Assembly: GCF_027107535.1 (NCBI RefSeq)
Contig: NZ_CP114283.1
Location: 806,001-870,000 of the forward strand
Source: Streptomyces aurantiacus
Lineage (GTDB): Bacteria; Actinomycetota; Actinomycetes; Streptomycetales; Streptomycetaceae
DNA: 64,000 bases
Direction of reading: 5' to 3'
Shown here: positions 49,847 through 58,395 of the stretch, piece after piece
How positions within the stretch are numbered: position 1 is the stretch's first letter
Layout: each line of letters starts with the position of its first letter
Translations under genes and position numbers: made by a program
Notes under the pieces: generated by a model
Told to the model about the DNA's origin: nothing
Seen by the model: the letters and a program-made list of their open reading frames with translations, nothing else
Database searches by the model: none

Positions 49847-50878
49847 ATGAACGCCAAGCCCGACGCGCAGCTTCCCCCCGTGTCCGTGATCATGCCCGTC
49901 CTCAACGAGGAACGGCATCTGCGCGGAGCCGTCCAAGCGATCCTCGCCCAGGAGTACGCGGGCGAGATGGAGGTCGTGATCGCCATCGGTCCCTCCTCGG
50001 ACCGAACCGACGAGATCGCGGCCGAACTCGTGCGCGAGGACTCCCGCGTGCACACGGTCCCGAACCCGACCGGCCGCACCCCCGCCGCGCTGAACGCCGC
50101 GATCAAGGTTTCGCGCCACCCGATCGTCGTGCGCGTCGACGGGCACGGCATGCTCTCGCCGAACTACATCGCGACCGCCGTGCGTCTCCTGGAGGAGACC
50201 GGCGCGCAGAACGTCGGCGGCATCATGCACGCCGAGGGCGAGAACGACTGGGAGCACGCGGTCGCCGCCGCCATGACCTCGAAGATCGGTGTGGGCAACG
50301 CGGCCTTCCACACGGGTGGCGTGGCGGGCCCCGCGGAGACGGTCTACCTGGGTGTCTTCCGCCGGGAGGCGCTGGAGCAACAGGGCGGCTACAACGAGGA
50401 GTTCGTCCGCGCCCAGGACTGGGAGCTGAACTTCCGGATCAGGGAGGCGGGGGGCCTCATCTGGTTCTCGCCCGAGCTGCGGGTCTCGTACCGTCCGCGC
50501 CCCTCGATGCAGGCCCTGGCCAAGCAGTACAAGGACTACGGCCGTTGGCGTCATGTCGTCGCCCGCTACCACTCGGGTTCGATCAACCTGCGCTACCTGG
50601 CTCCGCCGACGGCGGTCTGCGCGATCGTCGCGGGCCTCGTGGTGGGCGCGGCGGTGACCTCCTGGGGCTTTTTGGTCCCCGGCGGCTACCTCGCCGCGAT
50701 CGCCGTGGGTTCGCTGCCCGCGGGCAAGGGCCTGCCCCTCAGGGCGCGGCTGCGGATCCCGGTGGCCCTGGCGACCATGCACATGTCGTGGGGCTGGGGC
50801 TTCCTGACCAGCCCGAAGGCGCTGGCCAGGACGGTCATCGCGTCGCGGCGGCCGGCGGTGCGGGCGAACACGGCCTGA
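49847..50878 (+). CDS. Family 2 glycosyltransferase with C-terminal membrane segments
   Basis: This 343-aa GT2 has the N-terminal GT-A domain (VSVIMPVLNEERHLRGAVQA, VIAIGPSSDRTDEI, VVRVDGHGMLSPNYI as DxD region, RAQDWELNFRIREAGG near the acceptor site). Two membrane segments follow (about 253-300). Such enzymes act on a lipid-linked sugar at the inner face. Its place among LCP genes and a UDP-sugar dehydrogenase suggests a wall polymer; the donor is unknown. Confidence 0.85.
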   Translation: MNAKPDAQLPPVSVIMPVLNEERHLRGAVQAILAQEYAGEMEVVIAIGPSSDRTDEIAAELVREDSRVHTVPNPTGRTPAALNAAIKVSRHPIVVRVDGHGMLSPNYIATAVRLLEETGAQNVGGIMHAEGENDWEHAVAAAMTSKIGVGNAAFHTGGVAGPAETVYLGVFRREALEQQGGYNEEFVRAQDWELNFRIREAGGLIWFSPELRVSYRPRPSMQALAKQYKDYGRWRHVVARYHSGSINLRYLAPPTAVCAIVAGLVVGAAVTSWGFLVPGGYLAAIAVGSLPAGKGLPLRARLRIPVALATMHMSWGWGFLTSPKALARTVIASRRPAVRANTA

Positions 50879-50952
50879 GACTCGGGCCCATGCGGACCAG
50901 GGTGACGCGGAGCCCACTGCGGGCTGTGCACCACCCCGGTCGAGGCACTGCG

Positions 50953-51366
50953 TCAGCCGCAGTTCGTCGCGGAGCCGGACCCGTAGTTGGAGAAGTAGCT
51001 TCCGTACCAGTCGACGCAGGAGCCGGCGGCCGACACGTACACGGGGCCGGCGTAGTAGCGGTAGTCGCCCGAGTCGGTGGTCCAGCTGGACGAGCCGGTG
51101 CGACGGATCTTCGCGGTCATCGGGCCGCTGTATTTCTGTTCCGTCTGAATCGTGACGACGCAGTTCTTCCCGGTGGAGCCGTTGTACGTCAGGTAGACGG
51201 TGCCCGCACCGAACTGCATGTTCGCCGAGTTGACGACCGAGTAGCCGGAACCGCACGCCCCGTTGTACGCCACGTTGGCTCCGGCCGCGTTCGCGTTGCC
51301 CGAGAAGGCCAGTACGGAGGTCGCCGCGGCGGCGGCCGCGGCGGTGAGTGTGGTCCATCTGTTCAT
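50953..51366 (-). CDS. Secreted small protein, spore-associated-protein-A-like
   Basis: This 137-aa protein has a clear signal peptide (1-28, MNRWTTLTAAAAAAATSVLA, ending ANA). The mature part has four cysteines (GACGSGYSV, KNCVVTIQ, GSCVDWYG, ATNCG) and an all-beta look, rich in Tyr, Ser and Gly. It resembles streptomycete proteins named spore-associated protein A, from memory only. It lies at the left edge of the accessory island and is not coupled to a neighbour. Confidence 0.55.
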   Translation of the reverse strand: MNRWTTLTAAAAAAATSVLAFSGNANAAGANVAYNGACGSGYSVVNSANMQFGAGTVYLTYNGSTGKNCVVTIQTEQKYSGPMTAKIRRTGSSSWTTDSGDYRYYAGPVYVSAAGSCVDWYGSYFSNYGSGSATNCG

Positions 51367-51484
51367 CTGTGTTCTCCGGGTTCCGTTAGGGGTCGTTCGA
51401 AGGTGCCGGCCGTGACATCACCGTCACGGCCGGGGCGCCACGAACACCGTCAAGTCGGCACGAGCGCGTCGCAGGCGGGCCCCT

Positions 51485-52417
51485 TCAGCGGGTTCCTGCC
51501 GCTGCCGCGGCCCTGAGGATGGCTTCTTTGCGCTTCTTGAGGGTGTCGAGCTGTTGCTGGTTCTTTTCGATGGCCCGTTCCTGGTAGGCCACCTCGACCC
51601 CGTACCAGACCCCTATGACATTGTGTTCGCGTTTGCATGCGACGTCGGCCTCGGCCACCTGGATCTCCCGGGCCGAAGCGGTCTCGGAGGCCTGGAGGCT
51701 CCTGTCCTCCACAGGGGCCATCGGCATCTTGTAGTCGTAGCCCTTCTTCTTCATGCAGTCGGACCACTGGGCGAACACCCGCTTGACGCGGGAATCCTTC
51801 TGGGCCTCCTGGAAGGTGAAGACGGCCAGATGGTTGGCGAACTCCTCCTTGTCCGGATGCACTTTGGGCCCGTTGGCGGCGAGTTCGCGCAGCGCCTTGC
51901 CCCAGCAACCGCCCTTGGGGACGGACTTGCCGTCGGCCGTCTTCCGGCCGCTCTTCCCGTCCTGCGGGCCGAAGAGCGCCAGCGACTCCGCGGGAGAGTA
52001 GTCCTCCTCGGGAGGCTTGGGTCCACGGGATGCTGGGTCGATCCGGTAGCCGAACCGCGAGGCCTTGTCCGGATCGGTGACGCCGTAGCGGTTCGCGTCC
52101 CGTAGCGCCTTGTCGCCCCGGTACACCGGGCGCGGTTCCAGATCGAAACCGAAACCGCGCATGCACTCGGCGGCGATGAGATCCTCACCCCGACGCCGGG
52201 TTCGCTCCTCCTCGTCCGTCCAGGAGTACGCCTCCAAAGGGAGTTCCAGACTGCGGGAACTGCCCATGGTCGGTGTGGCCGAGACATTGGGCGGATCACT
52301 GAAGTCGACCGGCGGGGCCTCCTCGGACCGGACGCGCTCGTCCGGGTCCGAGGAGGAGCAGCCGCTCAGCGCGACGGAGGCACACAGCAGCGCCAGGCCG
52401 ATCCGGGTGGTGCGCAC
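51485..52417 (-). CDS. Four-cysteine lipoprotein, paralogue of 56513-57385
   Basis: This 310-aa lipoprotein has a lipobox LSGC (C20) and an Asp/Ser-rich linker. The mature domain carries four further cysteines in blocks shared with the lipoprotein at 56513: AAECMRGFGFD, GGCWGKALREL, WSDCMKKKGYDY and DVACKREHNV. A helical stretch (EVAYQERAIEKNQQQLDTLK) ends the protein. I know no function for the domain. GTG 52417 lies 15 nt after the stop of the I36-like gene, so both are in one minus-strand operon. Confidence 0.75.
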   Translation of the reverse strand: MRTTRIGLALLCASVALSGCSSSDPDERVRSEEAPPVDFSDPPNVSATPTMGSSRSLELPLEAYSWTDEEERTRRRGEDLIAAECMRGFGFDLEPRPVYRGDKALRDANRYGVTDPDKASRFGYRIDPASRGPKPPEEDYSPAESLALFGPQDGKSGRKTADGKSVPKGGCWGKALRELAANGPKVHPDKEEFANHLAVFTFQEAQKDSRVKRVFAQWSDCMKKKGYDYKMPMAPVEDRSLQASETASAREIQVAEADVACKREHNVIGVWYGVEVAYQERAIEKNQQQLDTLKKRKEAILRAAAAAGTR

Positions 52418-52432
52418 GACGTGCCCCGTGCT

Positions 52433-52846
52433 CTAGAACGGCTCGTAGCTGGACGCGTTGTTGTTCTGCAGCCAGCCCGGGGTGTTGCGGCGCACGCCGT
52501 CGCAGGTGTGGTTGTGCCGCTCGCCCTTGAAGTCCGAGTTGAAGAAGATCGCGTAGTTGTAGCGGGTGCCCCAGCACTTCGCCGACGACGAGTTGTTGCC
52601 GACGACCTGGCCCTGACCGGAGCCCGAGGCGAGGAACCTGTCGTCGTGGTGGGACGGCTCCTCGTCGTAGTAGTCCATGAAGGACGACGACGAGTAGGAC
52701 GTGGAGTGGTAGTACATGCACAGCTCTTCAGCCACGCACTTCCCGTCCCTGTAGTTGTCGAACGAGTAGGCCTGAGCCGGGACGGCCGTGGCCACCACCG
52801 TGCCGGCCGCGAACAGAACACCGGCGATCTTTGCCGCAATACGCAT
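52433..52846 (-). CDS. Secreted I36/beta-gamma-crystallin-like protein
   Basis: This 137-aa protein has a signal peptide (1-27, ending AQA). The mature part shows two crystallin-like repeats: GKCVAEELCMYYHSTSYSS and AIFFNSDFKGERHNHTCDG, with the end motif NNNASSYEPF. Four cysteines are present. Family I36 contains streptomycete metalloprotease inhibitors, so an inhibitor role is possible but unproven. ATG 52846 is preceded by AGGGGGAAG. It is the first gene of a two-gene operon with the lipoprotein. Confidence 0.65.
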   Translation of the reverse strand: MRIAAKIAGVLFAAGTVVATAVPAQAYSFDNYRDGKCVAEELCMYYHSTSYSSSSFMDYYDEEPSHHDDRFLASGSGQGQVVGNNSSSAKCWGTRYNYAIFFNSDFKGERHNHTCDGVRRNTPGWLQNNNASSYEPF

Positions 52847-52963
52847 GAAAACTTCCCCCTGGACAAATGTTCGGGTGTGAACCGCAGAGGATCTTGGCAC
52901 GACTCGCCCCCCGCAGGGCAATTGCGAAAGCCTGTTTGGCCAGAAGTCGATCATGATGGCCGA

Positions 52964-52983
52964 AAGTTAATGGCGAGTAACTT
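52964..52983. promoter_or_regulatory. Inverted repeat between the divergent operons
   Basis: AAGTTA-ATGGCGAG-TAACTT (52964-52983) lies in the 204-bp region between the I36-like and adaptor genes. It is an operator candidate that could control both directions. TTGACA at 53002-53007 and TTGACG at 53032-53037 are possible -35 elements for the right operon; their -10 partners are weak. Confidence 0.45.
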
Positions 52984-53050
52984 CACAACGCAGGAACGCG
53001 CTTGACAGTGCTCGCGCTGCGGTGATCACATTTGACGCGAGCATGGCGGC

Positions 53051-54487
53051 ATGGTCTTGAATGTCGGAAATGCCGCTTCCGGGTTGGGGGAACCTTTGAG
53101 GGATTCGCAGGAGAGCTCTGGGCTGTCACGGCGCAAACGAGCCGTAGCCGCCCTGGCGGCGGGTGCCGTGGTGCTCGCGGGCGCCGCCGTGTGGACCTCG
53201 ACCTTCGTGAAGTCACCCGCCCAGGCCGCTGCCGACGCCGGTCCGCCGGCCCGCGACGTCCTTACCGCACCCGTCGAGCGGCGCGTACTTTCGGACACCG
53301 TCGTCACCCGTGGCGCCGTCTCAGCCTCACAGACCGTCGACATCGCACCTGTCGGCGCCGCCCTGGCGGACTCCGCCACACCCGTTGTCACCAAGGTGAT
53401 GGTGCGTTCCGGCCAGACCTTCAAGGCCGGCCGCGTCCTCGTGGAGATATCCGGCCGGCCCGTGTTCGCCCTGCCCGGGAAACTCCCTGTCTACCGGGAC
53501 CTCAAGCCGGGCACCCACGGCAATGATGTACGCCAGCTCCAGGAGGCGTTGCGGACGCTGGGCCACTCCACCGGAACCGACACACCCGGCACCTTCGGCC
53601 CCGGCACCAAGCAGGCCGTCGCCGCTCTCTACGCCGCCATCGGCTACGAAGCCGTCGCCGCCGGAGGAACCGGCGAGGGCGGGGACGGCGACCCGGTGAG
53701 CGCCGCCCGGGACCAGGTGAAGCAGGCCCAGCGGCAGCTCGACGGGCTGCTCAAGGCAGCATCCGGCGAGTCGGGCAAGACCGACGAGGAGGGCAAGGCC
53801 GGGGAGACGGGCGCGGACGCGATCCGCTACGCCCGTGAGGACCTGGCCGAGGCCCGGGCCCGGCTCACCGAGGCCGAGGAGGTGTCGGGACCAATGGTGC
53901 CCGCCTCCGAGGTGGTCTTCCTCTCAGGATTCCCCGCCCGCGTCGACGTCATGGCCGCCAGGATCGGCGGCGAGGTCGGCGAGAAGCTGGCGACGGTCTC
54001 CGCGGGCCGACTGGTGATCAAAGGCTCGCTCGGCGCCCAGGAGAAGGATCTTGTACAACCCGGCCAGCAGGTCAAGGTGCTTTCAGAGGTGTACGGCGAC
54101 GAGGTGACCGGCAAGGTCTCCTCCGTTGCCAGCGCCCCTGCCGCACCCGAGGGCGACGACAAAGAGACGACGACCACCGCGGGAGGACAGGGCTACGCGG
54201 TGGTGGTCAAGTCGGACTCCGCACTGCCCGCCCGTCTGGCGGGCCAGGACGTGCGGCTCACCATCGAGGCCGCTTCGTCCGGCAAGAAGGTGCTTGTCGT
54301 CCCGGTGTCCGCCCTCTCCGCCGGCGCCGACTCCCGCACCACCGTCACCGTCCTGGACCGCTCCGGTGAGCGACGGCGCATCGAGGTCAGGCCCGGCACC
54401 GCCGGAGACGGCTACACCGAGGTCACCCCCGTCAAGGGGGCGCGACTCGCGGAGGGCGACAAGGTCGTCGTCGGTGTCTCGCGGTGA
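53051..54487 (+). CDS. Export adaptor with peptidoglycan-binding domain (MacA-like)
   Basis: This 478-aa protein has one membrane segment (about 31-52), a lipoyl-like hairpin domain (about 75-140), a peptidoglycan-binding-1 insert (about 148-198, HGNDVRQLQEALRTLGHSTG and GPGTKQAVAALY), a charged coiled region (about 225-275) and beta-barrel/membrane-proximal domains to the end. This is the Gram-positive form of a MacA/HlyD adaptor. TTG 53096 with a GGGGGAA site is an alternative start. The stop overlaps the ATPase start (GTGA), so adaptor, ATPase and permease are coupled. Confidence 0.85.
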   Translation: MVLNVGNAASGLGEPLRDSQESSGLSRRKRAVAALAAGAVVLAGAAVWTSTFVKSPAQAAADAGPPARDVLTAPVERRVLSDTVVTRGAVSASQTVDIAPVGAALADSATPVVTKVMVRSGQTFKAGRVLVEISGRPVFALPGKLPVYRDLKPGTHGNDVRQLQEALRTLGHSTGTDTPGTFGPGTKQAVAALYAAIGYEAVAAGGTGEGGDGDPVSAARDQVKQAQRQLDGLLKAASGESGKTDEEGKAGETGADAIRYAREDLAEARARLTEAEEVSGPMVPASEVVFLSGFPARVDVMAARIGGEVGEKLATVSAGRLVIKGSLGAQEKDLVQPGQQVKVLSEVYGDEVTGKVSSVASAPAAPEGDDKETTTTAGGQGYAVVVKSDSALPARLAGQDVRLTIEAASSGKKVLVVPVSALSAGADSRTTVTVLDRSGERRRIEVRPGTAGDGYTEVTPVKGARLAEGDKVVVGVSR

Positions 54488-55185
54488 CCGCCGGCACCAT
54501 CCCGCCCCCGGTTGTCGAGTTCCGGGGCGTCGGCCTCACCTATCCCGGTCCGCCTCCGGTCCGGGCGTTGAAGGCCTGCGAACTGGCCATCGGCCGCGGT
54601 GAGTACGTCACGGTCGTCGGCCCCTCCGGCTCCGGCAAGTCCACCTTCCTCAACATCGCGGGGCTGCTCGACGGGCCCACCGAGGGCAGTTACCTCCTTG
54701 ATGGCATCGACACCGGAACGCTCTCCGACGCGGACCGCACCGGACTGCGCGGCCGGCGAATCGGGTTCGTCTTCCAGAGTTTCCATCTTCTGCCGCACCG
54801 CTCCGCGGTCGAGAACGTGATGCTGGCCATGGTCTACAACGCCGGCGCGCGCCGCGATCGCGAGCAGCGGGCCCGCGAGGCACTGGAGCAGGTCGGCCTC
54901 GGCCATCGCGCCGACGCGTTGCCCACCCGGTTGTCGGGAGGCGAGCGGCAGCGCGTCGCCATCGCCCGTGCGCTGGTCGCCCGCCCCTCGCTGCTGCTGT
55001 GCGACGAGCCGACGGGCAATCTCGACACCACGACGGCCGAGTCGATCCTCCTGCTCCTCGACGAACTCCACGCCGGTGGCATGACCCTCGTGGTGATCAC
55101 ACATGACCCGGAGGTCGCGGCTCGCGGCCAGCGCACCGTCGCCATCCGGGACGGCGTGCTCAGCGAGCAGGTGACCGCCGCGTGA
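54484..55185 (+). CDS. ABC transporter ATP-binding protein (MacB/LolD type)
   Basis: This 233-aa ATPase has Walker A GPSGSGKST (46-54), the signature LSGGERQRVAIARAL, Walker B LLLCDEPTGNLD and an H-loop in LVVITHDPEVA. It belongs to the MacB/LolD/FtsE group that powers mechanotransmission-type permeases. GTG 54484 overlaps the adaptor stop and its TGA overlaps the permease GTG. It supplies energy to the complex at the inner face of the membrane. Confidence 0.95.
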   Translation: MTAGTIPPPVVEFRGVGLTYPGPPPVRALKACELAIGRGEYVTVVGPSGSGKSTFLNIAGLLDGPTEGSYLLDGIDTGTLSDADRTGLRGRRIGFVFQSFHLLPHRSAVENVMLAMVYNAGARRDREQRAREALEQVGLGHRADALPTRLSGGERQRVAIARALVARPSLLLCDEPTGNLDTTTAESILLLLDELHAGGMTLVVITHDPEVAARGQRTVAIRDGVLSEQVTAA

Positions 55186-56453
55186 AGGTGCCGATACCGG
55201 GTCGTACGAGCCGCACGAAGCGTCATCGCGTTCTGAGTGCCGACAGGTCCCGGTTGAGCCCGCGCGATCTGTTTTCCGAGTCCGCTGCAGGCATCCTGCA
55301 GCGACCCGCGAGGTCCGCCCTCACCGCGCTCGGCACCGTCCTCGGCGTCGGAACCTTCGTCGCGGTCCTCGGGCTCACCGCCACCACGTCCTCGCAGATC
55401 GATTCCCGCTTCAATGAGTTGACCGCCACCGAGGTCACTGTCGAGGACACAGGTGGCGACCAGCCCGAGTTCCTGGACAACGCCTTCCCGGCCGACGCGG
55501 ACCGCCGTATCGAAGCACTCAACGGGGTGCGCGAGGCGGGCGTGTACTGGCCGGTGCGCCTGAATCCGGAGGATGTCGTCTCGGCTGCGCCTCCCGGAGC
55601 CGGTGGTGAAGGGGAACGGACCCAGGTGGTCGCTGCATCCCCCGGCGTCCTCGCCGCGGCGGGGCCGGTGCTCGCCCAGGGCCGGACGTTCGACGCGTAC
55701 CACGACCGACGGGGCGAGAACGTGGCCGTGATCGGCTCGGGCCTGGCCGCGCGGCTTGGCATCGTGACTCTGGAGACCGCTCCGGCGGTCTTCGTGGGAG
55801 ACCAGGCGTTCACCGTCATCGGCATCGTCGCGGATGTCGAGCGCAAGGCGGATCTGCTGCTGTCGGTGGTGGTGCCGCGGACCGCCGCCGAGCAGATCTG
55901 GGGCAGCCCCGAGAGTGGCGAGCGGGCCAAGATGCTCATTGCGACCGATCTCGGAGCGGCCCGGCAGATTGCCTCGGAAGCGGCGCTGGCACTCGATCCG
56001 GCTCACCCGGAGCACTTCAAGGTCGTACCACCGCCCGATCCCAGGAGCCTGCGCGGCAACGTCACGTCCGACCTCAACGATCTCTTCATGCTGCTGGCCG
56101 GCATCTGCCTGGTGATCGGCGCTGTCGGTATCGCCAACACCACCCTGGTGGCCGTGCTGGAACGCACCGGCGAGATCGGCCTGCGCAGGGCGCTGGGCGC
56201 CCGTGGCCGCCACATCACCGTGCAGTTCCTGGCCGAGTCCGGTGCGCTGGGCGCGCTCGGCGGACTGATCGGCACCAGTCTCGGCACGGTCACCGTGGTG
56301 GCCATGGCGGTGCTCCGCGACTGGACACCGGTCATCCACCCGGCAACGGTCGTCGCCGCCCCGGCGATCGGCCTGGTCACCGGGCTTCTCGCGGGTCTCT
56401 ACCCCGCGTGGCGCGCCAGCCGTATCCAACCGGCGGAGGCGTTGCGCCGTTGA
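55182..56453 (+). CDS. MacB/FtsX-type ABC permease
   Basis: This 423-aa permease has the MacB layout: a cytosolic start, a first membrane segment (about 50-70, TALGTVLGVGTFVAVLGLTA), a large extracytoplasmic domain (about 75-285) and three C-terminal membrane segments, with the LRRALGARGRHITVQFLAES coupling helix and the end RASRIQPAEALRR. Such permeases do not carry substrate through a channel but drive an adaptor. Start codon GTG overlaps the ATPase stop. Substrates of relatives are peptides, lipoproteins or drugs. Confidence 0.92.
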   Translation: MKVPIPGRTSRTKRHRVLSADRSRLSPRDLFSESAAGILQRPARSALTALGTVLGVGTFVAVLGLTATTSSQIDSRFNELTATEVTVEDTGGDQPEFLDNAFPADADRRIEALNGVREAGVYWPVRLNPEDVVSAAPPGAGGEGERTQVVAASPGVLAAAGPVLAQGRTFDAYHDRRGENVAVIGSGLAARLGIVTLETAPAVFVGDQAFTVIGIVADVERKADLLLSVVVPRTAAEQIWGSPESGERAKMLIATDLGAARQIASEAALALDPAHPEHFKVVPPPDPRSLRGNVTSDLNDLFMLLAGICLVIGAVGIANTTLVAVLERTGEIGLRRALGARGRHITVQFLAESGALGALGGLIGTSLGTVTVVAMAVLRDWTPVIHPATVVAAPAIGLVTGLLAGLYPAWRASRIQPAEALRR

Positions 56454-56512
56454 GATACCCCGCACCCTGACTTGTTCGAACCCCAGCCCTCCACGCCGCC
56501 CGAGGAAGAGAC

Positions 56513-57385
56513 GTGCGAAAGACGACCCCGACTGCACTGCTGGCCACGGCCCTGCTTCTCGCGGGCTGCTCCGGTGATGGTGACGCACCAGCCGTACCGG
56601 AGAAGCCGGACAGTTCCATCGCGCCCAAGTCGGCCAGTCTTACGGCGGATCTGGCCCTGCCCATCGAGGGCTACATCTTTTCGGAGTCCGAACTCGGCCT
56701 GCTGACGGACGCGATGAGCAGCCTGGCCCAGCGCTGTATGAAGCGGTCCGGCTTCGACTACCGCCCGGACGACGTGCAGCCCCCCGACATCGCCGTCATG
56801 GACCGCCGCTACGGCATCGCCAACTCGCACACGGCCGCGGAGTACGGCTACCACTTCCCGACCCCGAAGGCCGGTGAGTCGGCCATCAAGTCGCTGGGTG
56901 AGGCGGGCCGGGTCGCGCTCGCCGGCAAGCCGCTCGCGGACGGTTCACTCGACCCCGACGGCGGGTGCATCGGTGAGGCCAAGCGGCGACTGGCGGGTCA
57001 GAAGGCCGAGTTCGGCCCGGACAAGATCGCCCGCGAACTGAACATGGAGAGCTACGTACGGAGCCAGAAGGACCCGCGCGTCCTTGCTGTCTTCCGCTCG
57101 TGGTCCACATGCCTGGCGGCCAAGGGGTATCGCTACGCCTCACCCATGGACGCCATCGACGACCCCGAGTTCGGGTCCGAGAAGACAAGTCCCGCAGAGA
57201 TTTCGACGGCCCGAGCGGACGTCGAATGCAAGAAGAAGACCCGACTCGTACGTACCTGGTTCGACGTCGAGTCCGAATGGCAGCGGACGGAGATCGAGAA
57301 GAACGCCGAGGAACTCGCCCGGATCAAGCAGCACAAGACGGACCAGCTCAAGAAGGCCGCGGCTGAGATGGGCGAATCCCGGTGA
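56513..57385 (+). CDS. Four-cysteine lipoprotein, paralogue of 51485-52417
   Basis: This 290-aa lipoprotein has a lipobox LAGC (C19). Its mature part matches the divergent lipoprotein in four cysteine blocks: QRCMKRSGFDY, GGCIGEAKRRL, WSTCLAAKGYRY and DVECKKKTRL, and in the C-terminal helix EIEKNAEELARIKQHKTDQL. GTG 56513 follows GAGGAAGAG. It comes 59 bp after the permease, in the same direction, and 53 bp before the I36-like pair. It may be a surface receptor, chaperone or self-protection protein. Confidence 0.75.
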   Translation: MRKTTPTALLATALLLAGCSGDGDAPAVPEKPDSSIAPKSASLTADLALPIEGYIFSESELGLLTDAMSSLAQRCMKRSGFDYRPDDVQPPDIAVMDRRYGIANSHTAAEYGYHFPTPKAGESAIKSLGEAGRVALAGKPLADGSLDPDGGCIGEAKRRLAGQKAEFGPDKIARELNMESYVRSQKDPRVLAVFRSWSTCLAAKGYRYASPMDAIDDPEFGSEKTSPAEISTARADVECKKKTRLVRTWFDVESEWQRTEIEKNAEELARIKQHKTDQLKKAAAEMGESR

Positions 57386-57438
57386 ACCGTCGCAGCCAGA
57401 ACACCCCCCATCCGCAGAACAGAAGGGACACCCATCCC

Positions 57439-57855
57439 ATGCGTTTCCGTACTTCCGCTCTCACCGCCGCTTTGGCGGCCGCCGGGGCTCTCGGCATGCT
57501 GGCCACCGCGGCGCCCGCCCAGGCGGACAGCATCCCTGACGGACTGTGCGGCGGTGTCATCGATGTCGACTACTGCCTCTGGTACAACTCCAACCAGGCG
57601 GGAGGCTGGACCGCCACTTACGACAACGAGCCGAACTGGGCCAACCATTTCTTCACCAATGGTGGCCAGGGCAGCAACGGTGTGGGCATGCCCGTCAAGA
57701 ACAACGCCGCGTCCTATGCGAACAGCCATGACAGCAAGACCGGTGTCTCGTACTTCAACCAGAACTACGGCGGCGCCTCCGACGTCGCCCCGCCGCGCGA
57801 CAAGGGCAACCTCTCCAACACCTACAACGACAACGCGTCCTTCCGCTGGCGCTGA
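57439..57855 (+). CDS. Secreted I36-like protein 1 (Trp/Asn-rich)
   Basis: This 138-aa protein has a signal peptide (1-29, ending AQA). The mature part has two cysteines in GLCGGVIDVDYCLWYNSNQA, an Asn-rich body (KNNAASYANSHDS) and a second repeat YFNQNYGGASDV, ending NTYNDNASFRWR. These match family I36/beta-gamma-crystallin features. I chose ATG 57439, where the signal starts; a GTG at 57382 overlapping the lipoprotein stop is possible. It is followed 30 bp later by a close paralogue. Confidence 0.68.
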   Translation: MRFRTSALTAALAAAGALGMLATAAPAQADSIPDGLCGGVIDVDYCLWYNSNQAGGWTATYDNEPNWANHFFTNGGQGSNGVGMPVKNNAASYANSHDSKTGVSYFNQNYGGASDVAPPRDKGNLSNTYNDNASFRWR

Positions 57856-57885
57856 CCCTCAGACACAACCGACACGGGAGTAACC

Positions 57886-58314
57886 ATGCGTCTTCGTTCA
57901 CTGTTCGTGGCCGGTGGTGTCCTCGCAGCAGGCACGCTGGGCCCTCTGACCATGGCGGCCCCGGCCCAGGCCGCGATGTCCGACATCTGCGGTGGCGTCA
58001 TCGGAGGGATGTACTGCCTGTACTACAACTCCGGCCAGAAGGGCGGAGCCACCGGGGCAAGAGGGAACGTCCCCAACTGGGGCGACTACAACGGCACCGG
58101 GCTCCCGATGAACTTCGCCGACTGGGGCCTGGGCACGGCCGGCGTCGGCCAGAGCGTCAAGAACAACGCGGCGTCCTGGGCCAACTCCCACGACCGGGCG
58201 GGGCTTTCGTACTTCAACTCCAACTACGGTGGTGCGTACGACGTAGGTGCCCCGAACTCCAAGGGCCAGCTCGTGAACACCTATAACGACAACGCCTCGT
58301 TCCGCTGGCGGTGA
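57886..58314 (+). CDS. Secreted I36-like protein 2, paralogue of 57439
   Basis: This 142-aa secreted protein has a signal peptide (1-29, ending AQA) and the same architecture as its neighbour: CGGVIGGMYCLYYNSGQKGG, KNNAASWANSHDRAG, YFNSNYGGAYDVGAPN and the identical last twelve residues NTYNDNASFRWR. GGGAGTAACC precedes the ATG. Tandem duplication followed by divergence of the central part is likely. It closes the exporter operon, and a strong terminator follows. Confidence 0.68.
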   Translation: MRLRSLFVAGGVLAAGTLGPLTMAAPAQAAMSDICGGVIGGMYCLYYNSGQKGGATGARGNVPNWGDYNGTGLPMNFADWGLGTAGVGQSVKNNAASWANSHDRAGLSYFNSNYGGAYDVGAPNSKGQLVNTYNDNASFRWR

Positions 58315-58362
58315 GGTGACCCGGGCTCCCGGGGGACCCGCCAGAACCCGAGGGACTCCGCG

Positions 58363-58392
58363 CGGGCCCCTCCCCGACAGGGGAGGGGCCCG
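58363..58392. terminator. 13-bp bidirectional terminator
   Basis: Perfect arms 58363-58375 and 58380-58392 with loop GACA lie between the convergent I36-like and LCP genes. Confidence 0.75.
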
Positions 58393-58395
58393 TTG

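Noticed and set aside
50953..51366. Part of the exporter system
   Set aside because: The protein lacks the I36 motifs and stands as a separate gene 119 bp from the lipoprotein stop on the same strand; I kept it as a neighbour only.
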